In this document: piece after piece, positions 53,667 through 61,510 of the stretch
Layout: every line of letters starts with the position of its first letter
Numbering within the stretch: position 1 is the stretch's first letter
From: Saprospiraceae bacterium
GTDB lineage: Bacteria > Bacteroidota > Bacteroidia > Chitinophagales > Saprospiraceae
Direction: 5' to 3'
Length of the DNA: 64,000 nucleotides
Assembly (NCBI GenBank): GCA_020627535.1
Contig: JAHDGU010000013.1
Coordinates: 52,507-116,506 of the forward strand
Notes under the pieces: model-generated
What the model was told of the DNA's origin: nothing
The model's input: the letters and a program-made list of their open reading frames with translations, nothing else
Database searches by the model: none
Translations under genes and position numbers: made by a program

Positions 53667-53975
53667 ATGCCTTTAACAAAGAAATTTTTGAAGTCCAAGC
53701 CAGTGTGCAAAGTGACATTCAACATTCCTGCGGAGCAGGTGGCTGACGCCAAAAAGGTCAATCTCCTCGGAGACTTCACCGATTGGCAAGACAACGCCCT
53801 CAACATGCGTAAACTCAAAGACGGATCCTTCACGAGGACTGTAGATCTCGCAGTCGGTAAGGAGTACGCCTTCAGATATCTCGTAGACGAGACTGTCTGG
53901 ACCAATGAAACAGAAGCAGATGCTTATGCGCCAACGCAAGTAAGCCTTGAAGAAAATTCTGTAGTCATCTGCTAA
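53667..53975 (+). CDS. stand-alone CBM48 (glycogen-binding/isoamylase-N) protein
   Basis: A 102-aa protein consisting only of a CBM48-like domain: VCKVTFNIPAEQVADAKKVN, LLGDFTDWQDNALNMRKLKD, GSFTRTVDLAVGKEYAFRYL, VDETVWTNETEADAYAPTQV. The same fold is the N-domain of branching enzyme and the beta subunit of AMPK and binds alpha-glucans. With no catalytic part it may act as a glycogen tether or regulator. ATG 53667 is preferred over 53637. It is divergent from the GH31 gene and is followed by a strong terminator. Confidence 0.9.
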   Translation: MPLTKKFLKSKPVCKVTFNIPAEQVADAKKVNLLGDFTDWQDNALNMRKLKDGSFTRTVDLAVGKEYAFRYLVDETVWTNETEADAYAPTQVSLEENSVVIC

Positions 53976-53999
53976 GAAAGACTACGGAGAAATCTTACA

Positions 54000-54035
54000 A
54001 AGCGGCCTTTGCTCAATGCAGCAGGGGCCGCTTTT
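54000..54035 (+). terminator. rho-independent terminator after the CBM48 gene
   Basis: Stem AAGCGGCC (54000-54007) / GGCCGCTT (54026-54033) with the T-run TTTT, 24 bases after the stop codon. Confidence 0.85.
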
Positions 54036-54077
54036 GTATTGAACCTATTGCATCGTTCCAAATGCACGAATTGGGTT

Positions 54078-54386
54078 TAACCCATTTCGCGCATTAGGCT
54101 TCGAAGGGTAGTGGATTTATGCAATGGAATCGGGTGCTTGGTCGACGAGGCATAGCGAGCTATGGCGAGGAGAGTAAGTGCCTGATTATGAGGCAGAAAT
54201 ACGCTAGGCGCTAAAACTGGACACAGCTGACTTTTCGACGAGAATTCTCGCTTGGAAATGGCTTCTTCACTGGAACAAAATGTTACAAACAAGAATGTCA
54301 CTATCATCTTGTTAAGACATTCAATATCAGCTGCTTATCTCCAAGATAGAGTGCTCAAATAATTCCTAATGCACGAATTGGGTTTA
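54078..54386. mobile_element. MITE-like element with about 21-bp imperfect terminal inverted repeats
   Basis: Left end TAACCCATTTCGCGCATTAG (54078-54097) is, apart from two substitutions and one base of length, the reverse complement of the right end at 54366-54386. A TTA trinucleotide abuts each end and may be a target duplication. The roughly 265 bases inside hold no convincing gene. A further copy of the end sequence in the right-end orientation, 54056-54079, abuts the left end and forms a palindrome with it. The right end finishes 2 bases from the stop codon of the DinB-like gene. No transposase is present, so it would be non-autonomous. Confidence 0.55.
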
Positions 54387-54388
54387 GG

Positions 54389-54913
54389 CTACTCGTTTTT
54401 GATATTGAGATCTAGCTCTCCGTAGTAGCCTAGATCCACATCAAGTAGCTGTTTGGTGATATAGGAGATCTGGCCTGTATGATAGGAGTAGTGCTCTACC
54501 ACGTGGATCACGATCCCGATACCACTCATCTCAAATCCCTGCACCATCCGACTGCGCAACAGCTCTTCCTCCGAGCAGCTAGCGATGATCCCTGTTGCCT
54601 TGTCAGACGTAGACTGCATCAGCGTCTTGAGTTCTGATCGGCTCGTCCCTTCCTTTGGAGAAAACTCCTCATCTCTGCGCCTTACATCTGGCTCACCACC
54701 TAGTGATGAGATGATGTATTGAGTGATGTTGCCACAAAGATGAAGGACAAGATTGGCTACACTATTGGATGATGGATTGGGTCGCTGCCATATTTGTTGT
54801 TCGCTGAGCTTGTCTAAGCATGTGATGACCCTTGGGGTACTCTCATTGAATCTCAGTAAAGACTGAGAGATAAATTCTTGGGAGACATCGGACTGTCTAT
54901 CAGTATTGATCAT
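54389..54913 (-). CDS. DinB-like family protein (DUF1572/DUF664 type)
   Basis: A 174-aa four-helix-bundle protein: WQRPNPSSNSVANLVLHLCG, NITQYIISSLGGEPDVRRRD, and IVIHVVEHYSYHTGQISYIT. The His residues in LHLCGN and HVVEHYSYH are the expected metal ligands of the DinB/YfiT superfamily, whose members include thiol-transferase-like enzymes; the reaction is unknown here. It overlaps the preceding DUF4174 gene by 14 bases and is the last gene of the glycogen operon; the MITE-like element ends at its 3' end. Confidence 0.88.
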   Translation of the reverse strand: MINTDRQSDVSQEFISQSLLRFNESTPRVITCLDKLSEQQIWQRPNPSSNSVANLVLHLCGNITQYIISSLGGEPDVRRRDEEFSPKEGTSRSELKTLMQSTSDKATGIIASCSEEELLRSRMVQGFEMSGIGIVIHVVEHYSYHTGQISYITKQLLDVDLGYYGELDLNIKNE

Positions 54914-55367
54914 CTTTCTTTATTTCTGCCTTTCTCATAGGCATGGCATCTATCAGCGCAAAAAGCTCCTGTGTTGACACCATACTGGATCTTGACAGTT
55001 TGATAGATCCATCTAGTCCGATGAGAGTAAAATTGAAAGGAGATTTTTGTCTTTGATCTGAGTTCAGTCGTTGTGAGCTAGATAGCTTTATTTTATTGAT
55101 CTGACCATTTTGATAGTCGGTGAAGTACTCTTGTTCTGCTTCGATTTGGTAAAGCACGATTTTTCGATCTAACATTTCCATTGCGACCTCATCGAGCACA
55201 TCGATCTGCGATCGATAAGTGCTGGAGTTGACACTTTGGGTTTCAATGATCAAGACGCGATTTTGCCATTGATGTTTGTTATAACCCTGCGCGAAGGCCT
55301 TGTTGCCAATGGCAATATTGTTGACCAGCAATATCAGCGTTGTTAATTTGAGGCTATTCACCGACAA
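54900..55367 (-). CDS. DUF4174-like exported protein
   Basis: A 155-aa protein with a signal-like N-terminus (LTTLILLVNNIAIGNKAFAQ), then HQWQNRVLIIETQ and a thioredoxin-like pattern ending FNFTLIGLDGSIKLSRSSMV, as in DUF4174 proteins. These resemble thioredoxin-fold proteins without the CxxC pair; no redox Cys is visible. It follows glgC by 17 bases and overlaps the DinB-like gene by 14 bases, so it belongs to the glycogen operon by position; no functional link is evident. Confidence 0.82.
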   Translation of the reverse strand: MSVNSLKLTTLILLVNNIAIGNKAFAQGYNKHQWQNRVLIIETQSVNSSTYRSQIDVLDEVAMEMLDRKIVLYQIEAEQEYFTDYQNGQINKIKLSSSQRLNSDQRQKSPFNFTLIGLDGSIKLSRSSMVSTQELFALIDAMPMRKAEIKKDDQY

Positions 55368-55384
55368 AAGCTTTGCAATTTGGC

Positions 55385-56653
55385 TTATCCTATGACAGCA
55401 TCATCTGGAATCACAGCGCCTTTCTTCACGATGACGATGCCATCTCTCACGCAGTAGTAGTCATTCTCTTGGTCTTGGAGGCCATCATGTCCTGTGATGC
55501 GCACGCGATTGCCGATCTTGACATTCTTGTCGACGATCACATTCTCAAGTTCGCAGTCTTCACCGATGCCCAAGAGTTTATCTGGATTGTCATTGACATC
55601 CATGAGCGCTTGGTAGTAGTCAATACCCATGATGATGGTATTCTTGATTTTGGTGCGCTTTCCGACACGTGATCGAATACCTACAATGGCATTTTCGATA
55701 CTATCGGCATGTAAGATACAGCCCTCAGAGAGCAAAGCGTGGTGTAGTCGGGTGCCAAAAATCTTGCTAGGAGCGAGCATACGAGCTCTGGTGTACAGGA
55801 GCTCGTCATTATTGTACAGATTGAATTCTGGAAGATAGGTTGTCAATCTGAGATTGGCTTCAAAAAACGACTTGATCGTTCCGATATCTGTCCAGTATCC
55901 TGTAAAGGAATAGGAGCTCACTTTCAGCGCACCTTCTACGGCTGTGGGGATGATTTCTTTCCCAAAGTCGATAGCGTCAGGTGTAGAGACCAATAAGTCA
56001 AGAAGCACATTTTTGGTGAAGACGTAGATGCCCATGGAGGCCAACCAATTTCTGCCTTGGTTTTGCATCTCTTCACTCACGGGGCTAGTCCACTGGGGTA
56101 CAAGATCAGGAGTTGGTTTCTCGATGAAACTCTTGATGTCTCCCTCTTCTGAGACCTTCATGATGCCAAATCCTGGACAATCCTCTTCGACCACAGGTAT
56201 GGTGCCGACTGTCACATCTGCCTTGGTGTCGATATGATGCTGGACCATGGCTTGGTAATCCATCTGATAGAGATGGTCTCCTGAGAGGATGACCACGTAC
56301 TCGTAGCGCAAAGACTCGAGATGAGGTATGATCTGTCTCACTGCATCCGCCGTACCCTGGAACCACATCTGATTGTCCCGAGTCTGCTCAGCAGCTAATA
56401 TGTCTACAAAGGCATCAGCAAATCGGTCAAACTGGAAGGTGTTCTTCAAGTGCCTATTGAGGGAGGCTGAGTTGAACTGCGTGAGTACAAAGATCCTCTT
56501 GAGCCCACTATTGAGACAGTTGGATATAGGGATGTCTATCAAGCGATACTTGCCTCCGATGGGAACTGCAGGCTTGGATCTGCCTGCTGTCAATGGATAC
56601 AATCTAGATCCGACTCCTCCTCCTAGGATTACACTCAGTACTTTATCATTCAT
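55385..56653 (-). CDS. glgC: glucose-1-phosphate adenylyltransferase
   Basis: A 422-aa ADP-glucose pyrophosphorylase, making ADP-glucose from ATP and glucose-1-phosphate, the committed step of bacterial glycogen synthesis. N-terminal nucleotide-binding loop LGGGVGSRLYPLTAGRSKPA, then PIGGKYRLIDIPISN, WFQGTADAVRQ, LSGDHLYQMDY, FIEKPT and GYWTDIGTIKSFFEANL; the C-terminal left-handed beta-helix has hexapeptide-like repeats (IVDKNVKIGNRVRITGHDG). It is third in the operon glgB-glgA-glgC, 24 bases after glgA. Confidence 0.97.
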   Translation of the reverse strand: MNDKVLSVILGGGVGSRLYPLTAGRSKPAVPIGGKYRLIDIPISNCLNSGLKRIFVLTQFNSASLNRHLKNTFQFDRFADAFVDILAAEQTRDNQMWFQGTADAVRQIIPHLESLRYEYVVILSGDHLYQMDYQAMVQHHIDTKADVTVGTIPVVEEDCPGFGIMKVSEEGDIKSFIEKPTPDLVPQWTSPVSEEMQNQGRNWLASMGIYVFTKNVLLDLLVSTPDAIDFGKEIIPTAVEGALKVSSYSFTGYWTDIGTIKSFFEANLRLTTYLPEFNLYNNDELLYTRARMLAPSKIFGTRLHHALLSEGCILHADSIENAIVGIRSRVGKRTKIKNTIIMGIDYYQALMDVNDNPDKLLGIGEDCELENVIVDKNVKIGNRVRITGHDGLQDQENDYYCVRDGIVIVKKGAVIPDDAVIG

Positions 56654-56677
56654 GATCGCTTGATTTCTTCGGTCCTT

Positions 56678-58117
56678 CTAAAGTAGTTGTTTGTAGGCAT
56701 CGACGTACCTTTTGGCGGAAGCCTCCCAGCTAAAATCCAGCTTGTAGATCTTCTCGACGAGCGCCTTATACGATTTTTGATCACTGAATAGTTCCATAGC
56801 TCGTTGCAGGGCATTGAGCACCTGATCAGTCTGCACCCCATCAAAGGACAAGCCGTTTCCGTCGACTGTGATATCAGGTACAGTGTCCTTGAGACCACCG
56901 GTATGATTCACGATGGGCACTGTGCCATATCTCATAGAAAACATCTGATTGAGTCCGCAAGGCTCCACACGACTCGGCATGAGCAGGAAGTCTGCACCAG
57001 CATAGAGCACATGACTGAGTGGCTCATTGTAGTCAAATACGACACGGACAGACTGTGGATATTTACCATAGACCATGCCTGCTAGATGCTCAAGTGACTT
57101 GTCACCGCTTCCCAGGATAAAGAAATTGGCATCTCGATGATGATTCAGCCAAGTATCAATGCTCTGGATCAATATGTCGACACCTTTTTGATGCGCAAAT
57201 CGACCGATGAAGACAAATAATGGAAGATCTGGTTCAGCAAAACTCGCCGTGAGTTCAGCCTTGTTCTTCCGCTTAAAGCTGTGGATGGATTTCTTGAGAT
57301 GATGAGGTAGAAGTGTGTCTGTCTTGGGATTCCAGACATCGTAGTCCACACCATTGATGATGCCGGACATCTTGTGGCGCTCATGCGCAAATACCCATTC
57401 CAGTCCTTGTGCCTCTCGCGGTAGCTCTTCAAGATAGCCTGGAGAGACTGTGTTGATGCCATCCGAAACACGCAATGCGCTCGCCAATGGATCGATGGCT
57501 TCGTCCCAGTCGAGCAATCCACCTTTCCAAGTATCAAAATGCGGCAGGAGACTCAAGTTGTTCCAAGAGCAGCGTCCCCGATGCAAGGCATTGTGAATGG
57601 TGAAGTAGCTCGGTTTTTGGCGCAAAGCCGGATACTCATAACTGTACTTCATGAGGAAAGGTATCAATCCCGTCATGTGATCATGACAGTGTATGAGATC
57701 AAAGCTGTCTGGATCGCTGTGCCACCATTGCAATATGGCTCTCTGAAACGAAATATTGCGTATCGTCTCGTCGCGATAGCCATGTCCATCCTCTGCAAGA
57801 TACACGCTCTCTCTGTCAAAAAGCCCTGGTAGCTCGACACTGTATAGCTCATAGCCAAGATCACTATCCTCGTGTTGCCAGATGCGGAAGGGATGATGAG
57901 CATGAGGATACTGGATGATAGAGTCGTGGATTATTTTTCCCGGATTCTTGTCAAACCAAGGACGTGCATACCTTGGCATGATGACAGAGGGGCTTACGCC
58001 CAAATGTGCCAGATACTTGGGTAGACTTCCGACGACATCGGCCATGCCTCCGACCTTGGCCATCGGATAGCACTCAGTGCTTGCCATCAGTACGGCTATG
58101 TCCTCTTTTTTCTTCAT
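56678..58117 (-). CDS. glgA: glycogen synthase (ADP-glucose type)
   Basis: A 479-aa GT5 glycosyltransferase extending alpha-1,4-glucan chains from ADP-glucose. KVGGMADVVGSLPKYL (residues 21-36) is the KxGG nucleotide-binding signature; later FTIHNALHRGRC, INGVDYDVWNPKTD, VFIGRFAHQKGVD and PSRVEPCGLNQMFSMRYGTV contain the usual C-domain motifs, including the PSRxEPCG catalytic Glu region. It starts on the base next to the glgB stop (58118), indicating tight coupling. A hairpin-motif copy (56710-56723) encodes EASAKR near the C-terminus. Confidence 0.97.
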   Translation of the reverse strand: MKKKEDIAVLMASTECYPMAKVGGMADVVGSLPKYLAHLGVSPSVIMPRYARPWFDKNPGKIIHDSIIQYPHAHHPFRIWQHEDSDLGYELYSVELPGLFDRESVYLAEDGHGYRDETIRNISFQRAILQWWHSDPDSFDLIHCHDHMTGLIPFLMKYSYEYPALRQKPSYFTIHNALHRGRCSWNNLSLLPHFDTWKGGLLDWDEAIDPLASALRVSDGINTVSPGYLEELPREAQGLEWVFAHERHKMSGIINGVDYDVWNPKTDTLLPHHLKKSIHSFKRKNKAELTASFAEPDLPLFVFIGRFAHQKGVDILIQSIDTWLNHHRDANFFILGSGDKSLEHLAGMVYGKYPQSVRVVFDYNEPLSHVLYAGADFLLMPSRVEPCGLNQMFSMRYGTVPIVNHTGGLKDTVPDITVDGNGLSFDGVQTDQVLNALQRAMELFSDQKSYKALVEKIYKLDFSWEASAKRYVDAYKQLL

Positions 58118-60016
58118 CTATGCTTTCTTGAGGATGATCCCTGCGAGTGGTGGGACAGTGATAGAAATAGAATGCTCACGACCATGACTTTCTTCTGCCT
58201 TGCTCGTGATGTTTTTATTGCCCTGACCAGATCCCCAGTATTGCTCATGATCACTGTTGAAAATTTCTTTGTACTTACCCTTTTGGCGGACGCCGAGTTG
58301 ATAGTTCTCGAGAAGATTGGGAGTGAAGTTCAGCACGACGATACAGTCCTTGGAGCCATGGGATCGTATATAGGCGAGCACTGCATTTTGATTGTCGTCA
58401 TGCGCTATCCACTCAAAACCCTGATGCTCAAAATCACAGAGGTGGAGCGCCTTTTCTTTTTTGTAGACTGCATTGAGTTCTTTCAGGAGGGTCTGTACAC
58501 CGGCGTGATTGGGGTAGTCGAGCACTTGCCACTCGAGCTGTGCATTGACGTTCCACTCGCTGACTTGACCTAGTTCTCCTCCCATGAAGATGAGCTTATT
58601 CCCAGGGTGCGTGTACATGTAGGTGTAGAGCAATCGGAGATGAGCGAATTTTTGCCACTCGTCGCCAGGCATTTTACTCACTAGTGATGCTTTGCCATGG
58701 ACGACCTCATCATGCGACAGAGGCATCATGTAGTTCTCTGAGTAAGCATAGACCATACTGAAGCTGATCTCACCATGATGCCACTGTCGATAGATCGGCT
58801 CGCGGCCAAAGTACTGAAGCGTATCATTCATCCAGCCCATCATCCACTTGAGAGTGAAGCCTAGGCCTCCAAGATGGACGGGTCTCGTCACACCGCTAAA
58901 TGCTGTAGACTCTTCCGCGATCATATGTACACCTTCCCATCTGCCAAATACTGAACTGTTGAGCTCTTTGAGGAAGTCGATGGCTGCAAGGTACTCATTG
59001 CCTCCGTACATATTTGGCTCCCACTGTCCTTCATCTCTGCTGTAGTCAAGATAGATCATTGAAGCTACAGCGTCAACACGGAGCCCATCGACATGGTAGA
59101 CATCGAGCCAATAATGAGCGCTGCTCAGAAGAAAGGAGACCACTTCGGGCCGCTCATAGTTGAAAATGGAGCTATTCCAGTCTGGATGGAAACCCTTGCG
59201 TCGATCCGGATGCTCATAAGCGTGCGACCCGTCAAATTGGCCGAGCCCATGTCCATCAACAGCGAAGTGAGAGGGCACCCAATCAAGAAATACTCCGATA
59301 TCTGCCTTATGCAGTGCATCGATCAGCGCCATCAGGTCTTCTGGATCGCCATAGCGTCGAGAAGGGGCAAAGTAGGAGACGCTTTGATAGCCCCAAGATG
59401 GATAATAAGGGTGCTCCATGACAGGCATCAACTCGACATGTGTGAAGCCCATTTTCTTGACATACTCAACGAGTTCAGTCGCAAGGGCTTGATAGCTGAG
59501 CGAATTTCCTTGGTCATCCTTTTTCCAGCTTCCGAGATGGACTTCGTAGACACTACATGGTTGACCTAGAGTGTTCTTCTTATTGCGAGCGGACATCCAT
59601 TTTTTGTCCTTCCATTTGTAGTCGGTCGACCAGGTGATACTTGAAGTCGCACTTGGCACTTCCGTGCAAAAGGCAAAGGGGTCTGCCTTGTCTCGGACGA
59701 TGCTGTCATGATGGGAATAAATGCGGTACTTGTAGAGCTCACCAGATGATAGGCCTGGGACAAAGGCTTCCCAGATGCCAGATGAGTCCCATCTCACAGA
59801 GAGGGGATGGTCATGTCCTTGCCAACCATTGAAGTTTCCGACCAACTCGACATGTCGAGCGCCGGGTGCCCAGACGGTGAATTGCATGCCACTTACACCA
59901 TCCTTCTCAGTAGGCTGAGCACCAAATTTCTTATACATCTGTGTGTGCTTGCCACTCCGAAAGAGATAGATGTCAAGTTCGCTGAGAATGGTGTGGTTTT
60001 GGGAAGAGTTGGCCAT
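58118..60016 (-). CDS. glgB: 1,4-alpha-glucan branching enzyme
   Basis: A 632-aa GH13 branching enzyme adding alpha-1,6 branches to glycogen. N-terminal CBM48 domain (FTVWAPGARHVELVGNFNGW), then YEVHLGSWKKDDQ, ELMPVMEHPYYPSWGYQSVS, nucleophile Asp315 in GLRVDAVASM, the catalytic Glu in EEST (about 368-369) and SHDEVVHGKASL. A C-terminal beta domain follows. It is shorter than E. coli GlgB and lacks the extra N1 domain. It is first gene of the operon; hairpin-motif copies lie inside it on both strands (58281-58294 minus, 59656-59671 plus). Confidence 0.97.
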   Translation of the reverse strand: MANSSQNHTILSELDIYLFRSGKHTQMYKKFGAQPTEKDGVSGMQFTVWAPGARHVELVGNFNGWQGHDHPLSVRWDSSGIWEAFVPGLSSGELYKYRIYSHHDSIVRDKADPFAFCTEVPSATSSITWSTDYKWKDKKWMSARNKKNTLGQPCSVYEVHLGSWKKDDQGNSLSYQALATELVEYVKKMGFTHVELMPVMEHPYYPSWGYQSVSYFAPSRRYGDPEDLMALIDALHKADIGVFLDWVPSHFAVDGHGLGQFDGSHAYEHPDRRKGFHPDWNSSIFNYERPEVVSFLLSSAHYWLDVYHVDGLRVDAVASMIYLDYSRDEGQWEPNMYGGNEYLAAIDFLKELNSSVFGRWEGVHMIAEESTAFSGVTRPVHLGGLGFTLKWMMGWMNDTLQYFGREPIYRQWHHGEISFSMVYAYSENYMMPLSHDEVVHGKASLVSKMPGDEWQKFAHLRLLYTYMYTHPGNKLIFMGGELGQVSEWNVNAQLEWQVLDYPNHAGVQTLLKELNAVYKKEKALHLCDFEHQGFEWIAHDDNQNAVLAYIRSHGSKDCIVVLNFTPNLLENYQLGVRQKGKYKEIFNSDHEQYWGSGQGNKNITSKAEESHGREHSISITVPPLAGIILKKA

Positions 60017-60110
60017 GGGCTAAACTACTCAATTTCTCCAATTCCTGAACAGTTCTCTTCGTCAATTCATGGTGAACTATTCGCTATGCTTGAGATTTCC
60101 TCATTTTGGA

Positions 60111-60124
60111 GGCTTTCGCCAAAA
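60111..60124 (+). repeat. dispersed mini-hairpin motif, GGC/GCC stem
   Basis: GGCTTTCGCCAAAA followed by more A, in the 159-base divergent region between glgB (60016) and the gene at 60176. Confidence 0.6.
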
Positions 60125-60175
60125 AAAGCTTTGCGAAATCTTGGAATTTGCAGAGGATGGACTATCTTTCTCTCA

Positions 60176-60589
60176 ATGGAAGACATCAGGATACGGCCGG
60201 CCATAGAAATAGAGAGCTCTCTCCTTGAGGAGCTCAAGACACAAGCTCAGGAGCAAGGTCAGGTCGTGATTCACTTCAGATATGATTCTCATCCTGTGAT
60301 GCCCATGCCAGATAAGATCAGAATCTGGGAGTCAACCTATCTAGAAGACAAAGGCAGTGATCTCAAGAGCCCGCTAGTGCATGTGGAGAATATCTGCAAG
60401 TCACCTAATTGGACCGTCGTGCCTCCTATGTCGCATCACTTTTTTACGCTAATCTTCAAAGGCCTGCCTAAGAGCGTCGAGAAATTTGACATGTGCGAGT
60501 ACTGCGATGGAGATGGTACACCATTCATCGTCGCAGACATTCCACGCAATGATACGGATGTCTATTATGTAGTCATCGGGCGGGCTTAA
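60176..60589 (+). CDS. hypothetical cytoplasmic protein
   Basis: A 137-aa protein starting MEDIRIRPAIEIESSLLEEL, with IHFRYDSHPVMPMPDKIRIW, ESTYLEDKGSDLKSPLVHVE, and DMCEYCDGDGTPFIVADIPR. The CEYC pair could bind metal, but one pair alone is weak evidence. No family recognised. ATG 60176 is used; the frame is open far upstream (to 59807) only because it runs antisense through glgB. Divergent from the glycogen operon. Confidence 0.7.
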   Translation: MEDIRIRPAIEIESSLLEELKTQAQEQGQVVIHFRYDSHPVMPMPDKIRIWESTYLEDKGSDLKSPLVHVENICKSPNWTVVPPMSHHFFTLIFKGLPKSVEKFDMCEYCDGDGTPFIVADIPRNDTDVYYVVIGRA

Positions 60590-60651
60590 TCCCACTCTGT
60601 ATCACACTTTCATACTTCTTAAAATAGTGTAGCAGGGTTGCGTCTAGATTA

Positions 60652-60933
60652 TCAATTCGTCCCTACGCGACCCCATTTCACCATGAGCCGATCCCACTGG
60701 GCCTCTGTGTAGGAGTCATGGCACTCGTCGAATATGTCGTACATATTGGCCGCCATGAAGGCTTTTTGTTCCTGATGTGAAAAAACTTTCTCGACACCGA
60801 CCACCTCAGCAGCCTTTATTTCACGACCATGAGCTAATACTTCTTGGAGATCCTTTTGCGATATCTCCCGCTCTGGATATTCGCTCTTGTACCAGAGCAT
60901 CAACGCTTCGTTCAATTTTCCTTGTCTAGTCAT
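60652..60933 (-). CDS. small helical hypothetical protein
   Basis: A 93-aa protein from ATG 60933, all helical and charged (LNEALMLWYKSEYPEREISQ, QEVLAHGREIKAAEVVGVEK, MYDIFDECHDSYTEAQWDRL). Not recognised. It lies 49 bases downstream of another small minus-strand gene, probably the same transcript, and converges on the gene at 60176-60589. Confidence 0.6.
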   Translation of the reverse strand: MTRQGKLNEALMLWYKSEYPEREISQKDLQEVLAHGREIKAAEVVGVEKVFSHQEQKAFMAANMYDIFDECHDSYTEAQWDRLMVKWGRVGTN

Positions 60934-60982
60934 TTGTTTTGTTCTTGGATTCAATTTATTCTCTTTTGTTCAGGTCAGTATC

Positions 60983-61315
60983 TCAAAACCTCTGCTCGAT
61001 GTAGGCTGACTTGATCACGCTCAAGTCGTTCATGCTGAGAGTAGGGTAGACACCCACTTGCTCTCTTCTCCTACGGAGAGTCTCCAGGATGATGACCGGT
61101 GATACATCGATGCGATTGCAATAGCGCGACTTAGAGAATGTATCCCATAGGCCTTGATCATCTTGCTCGGTAAATAACCATGACATATGCCCTAGGTGCT
61201 GTGCGAGATACTTGAGATAGACGATGAATCCATTTTCTAGCGAAGCAGTCTGTTCGATACTGTTGTCTGTCTGAGGCTGGTGTGCTGCTTTTTGATTGAT
61301 GGCTGTCTGTGTCAT
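60983..61315 (-). CDS. small hypothetical protein divergent from the WYL regulator
   Basis: A 110-aa protein from ATG 61315 (61342 is an alternative). A polar Gln-rich start (TAINQKAAHQPQTDNSIEQT) is followed by GFIVYLKYLAQHLGHMSWLF, SKSRYCNRIDVSPVIILETL and RREQVGVYPTLSMNDLSVIK. Not recognised. It is transcribed away from the WYL regulator across a 195-base region with inverted repeats, so it may be a target of that regulator. Confidence 0.6.
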   Translation of the reverse strand: MTQTAINQKAAHQPQTDNSIEQTASLENGFIVYLKYLAQHLGHMSWLFTEQDDQGLWDTFSKSRYCNRIDVSPVIILETLRRRREQVGVYPTLSMNDLSVIKSAYIEQRF

Positions 61316-61384
61316 GATGGATGATTTTGTGTTCGTTATCATTTTTATTTGATGACTCGAATATCAAGCCGTACAGTGCAGTTT

Positions 61385-61463
61385 TGTTGCACGGCAAGTC
61401 TATTTGCGTACTGAGCAGCCATGCCAGTGGCTTTTTGGACTTTAACGTGCAAATAGATTGCAC
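61385..61463. promoter_or_regulatory. candidate operator cluster in the divergent WYL region
   Basis: GTGCAAATAGATTGCAC (61447-61463) is a perfect 6-bp-arm inverted repeat. On the other strand CGCAAATAGACTTGC (61394-61408) is a near copy. GTGCA / TGCAC (about 61375-61393) adds a further small inverted repeat. These lie between the start of the small gene at 61315 and the WYL gene at 61511. A 16-base copy of the first site occurs upstream of rmuC at 21566-21581. Confidence 0.5.
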
Positions 61464-61510
61464 TATGATGCAATTTTCATAGCTTTATTCCATCTTATAT
61501 CCTTTGCACC

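Noticed and set aside
53741..53755. GGC-TGAC-GCC-AAAAA as another hairpin-motif copy
   Set aside because: The loop (TGAC) departs from TTYC, so it was left out of the count; the loop-5 case at 57613-57629 was left out for the same reason.
54077..54307. 76-codon minus-strand frame inside the MITE-like element
   Set aside because: Starts in the terminal repeat, has no domain and no transposase motif; treated as non-coding.
59093..59569. 158-codon plus-strand frame in glgB
   Set aside because: Antisense to the catalytic barrel of the branching enzyme, no recognisable domain.
59807..60175. N-terminal extension of the gene at 60176
   Set aside because: Runs antisense through glgB and the divergent promoter region; the downstream ATG gives a compact protein.
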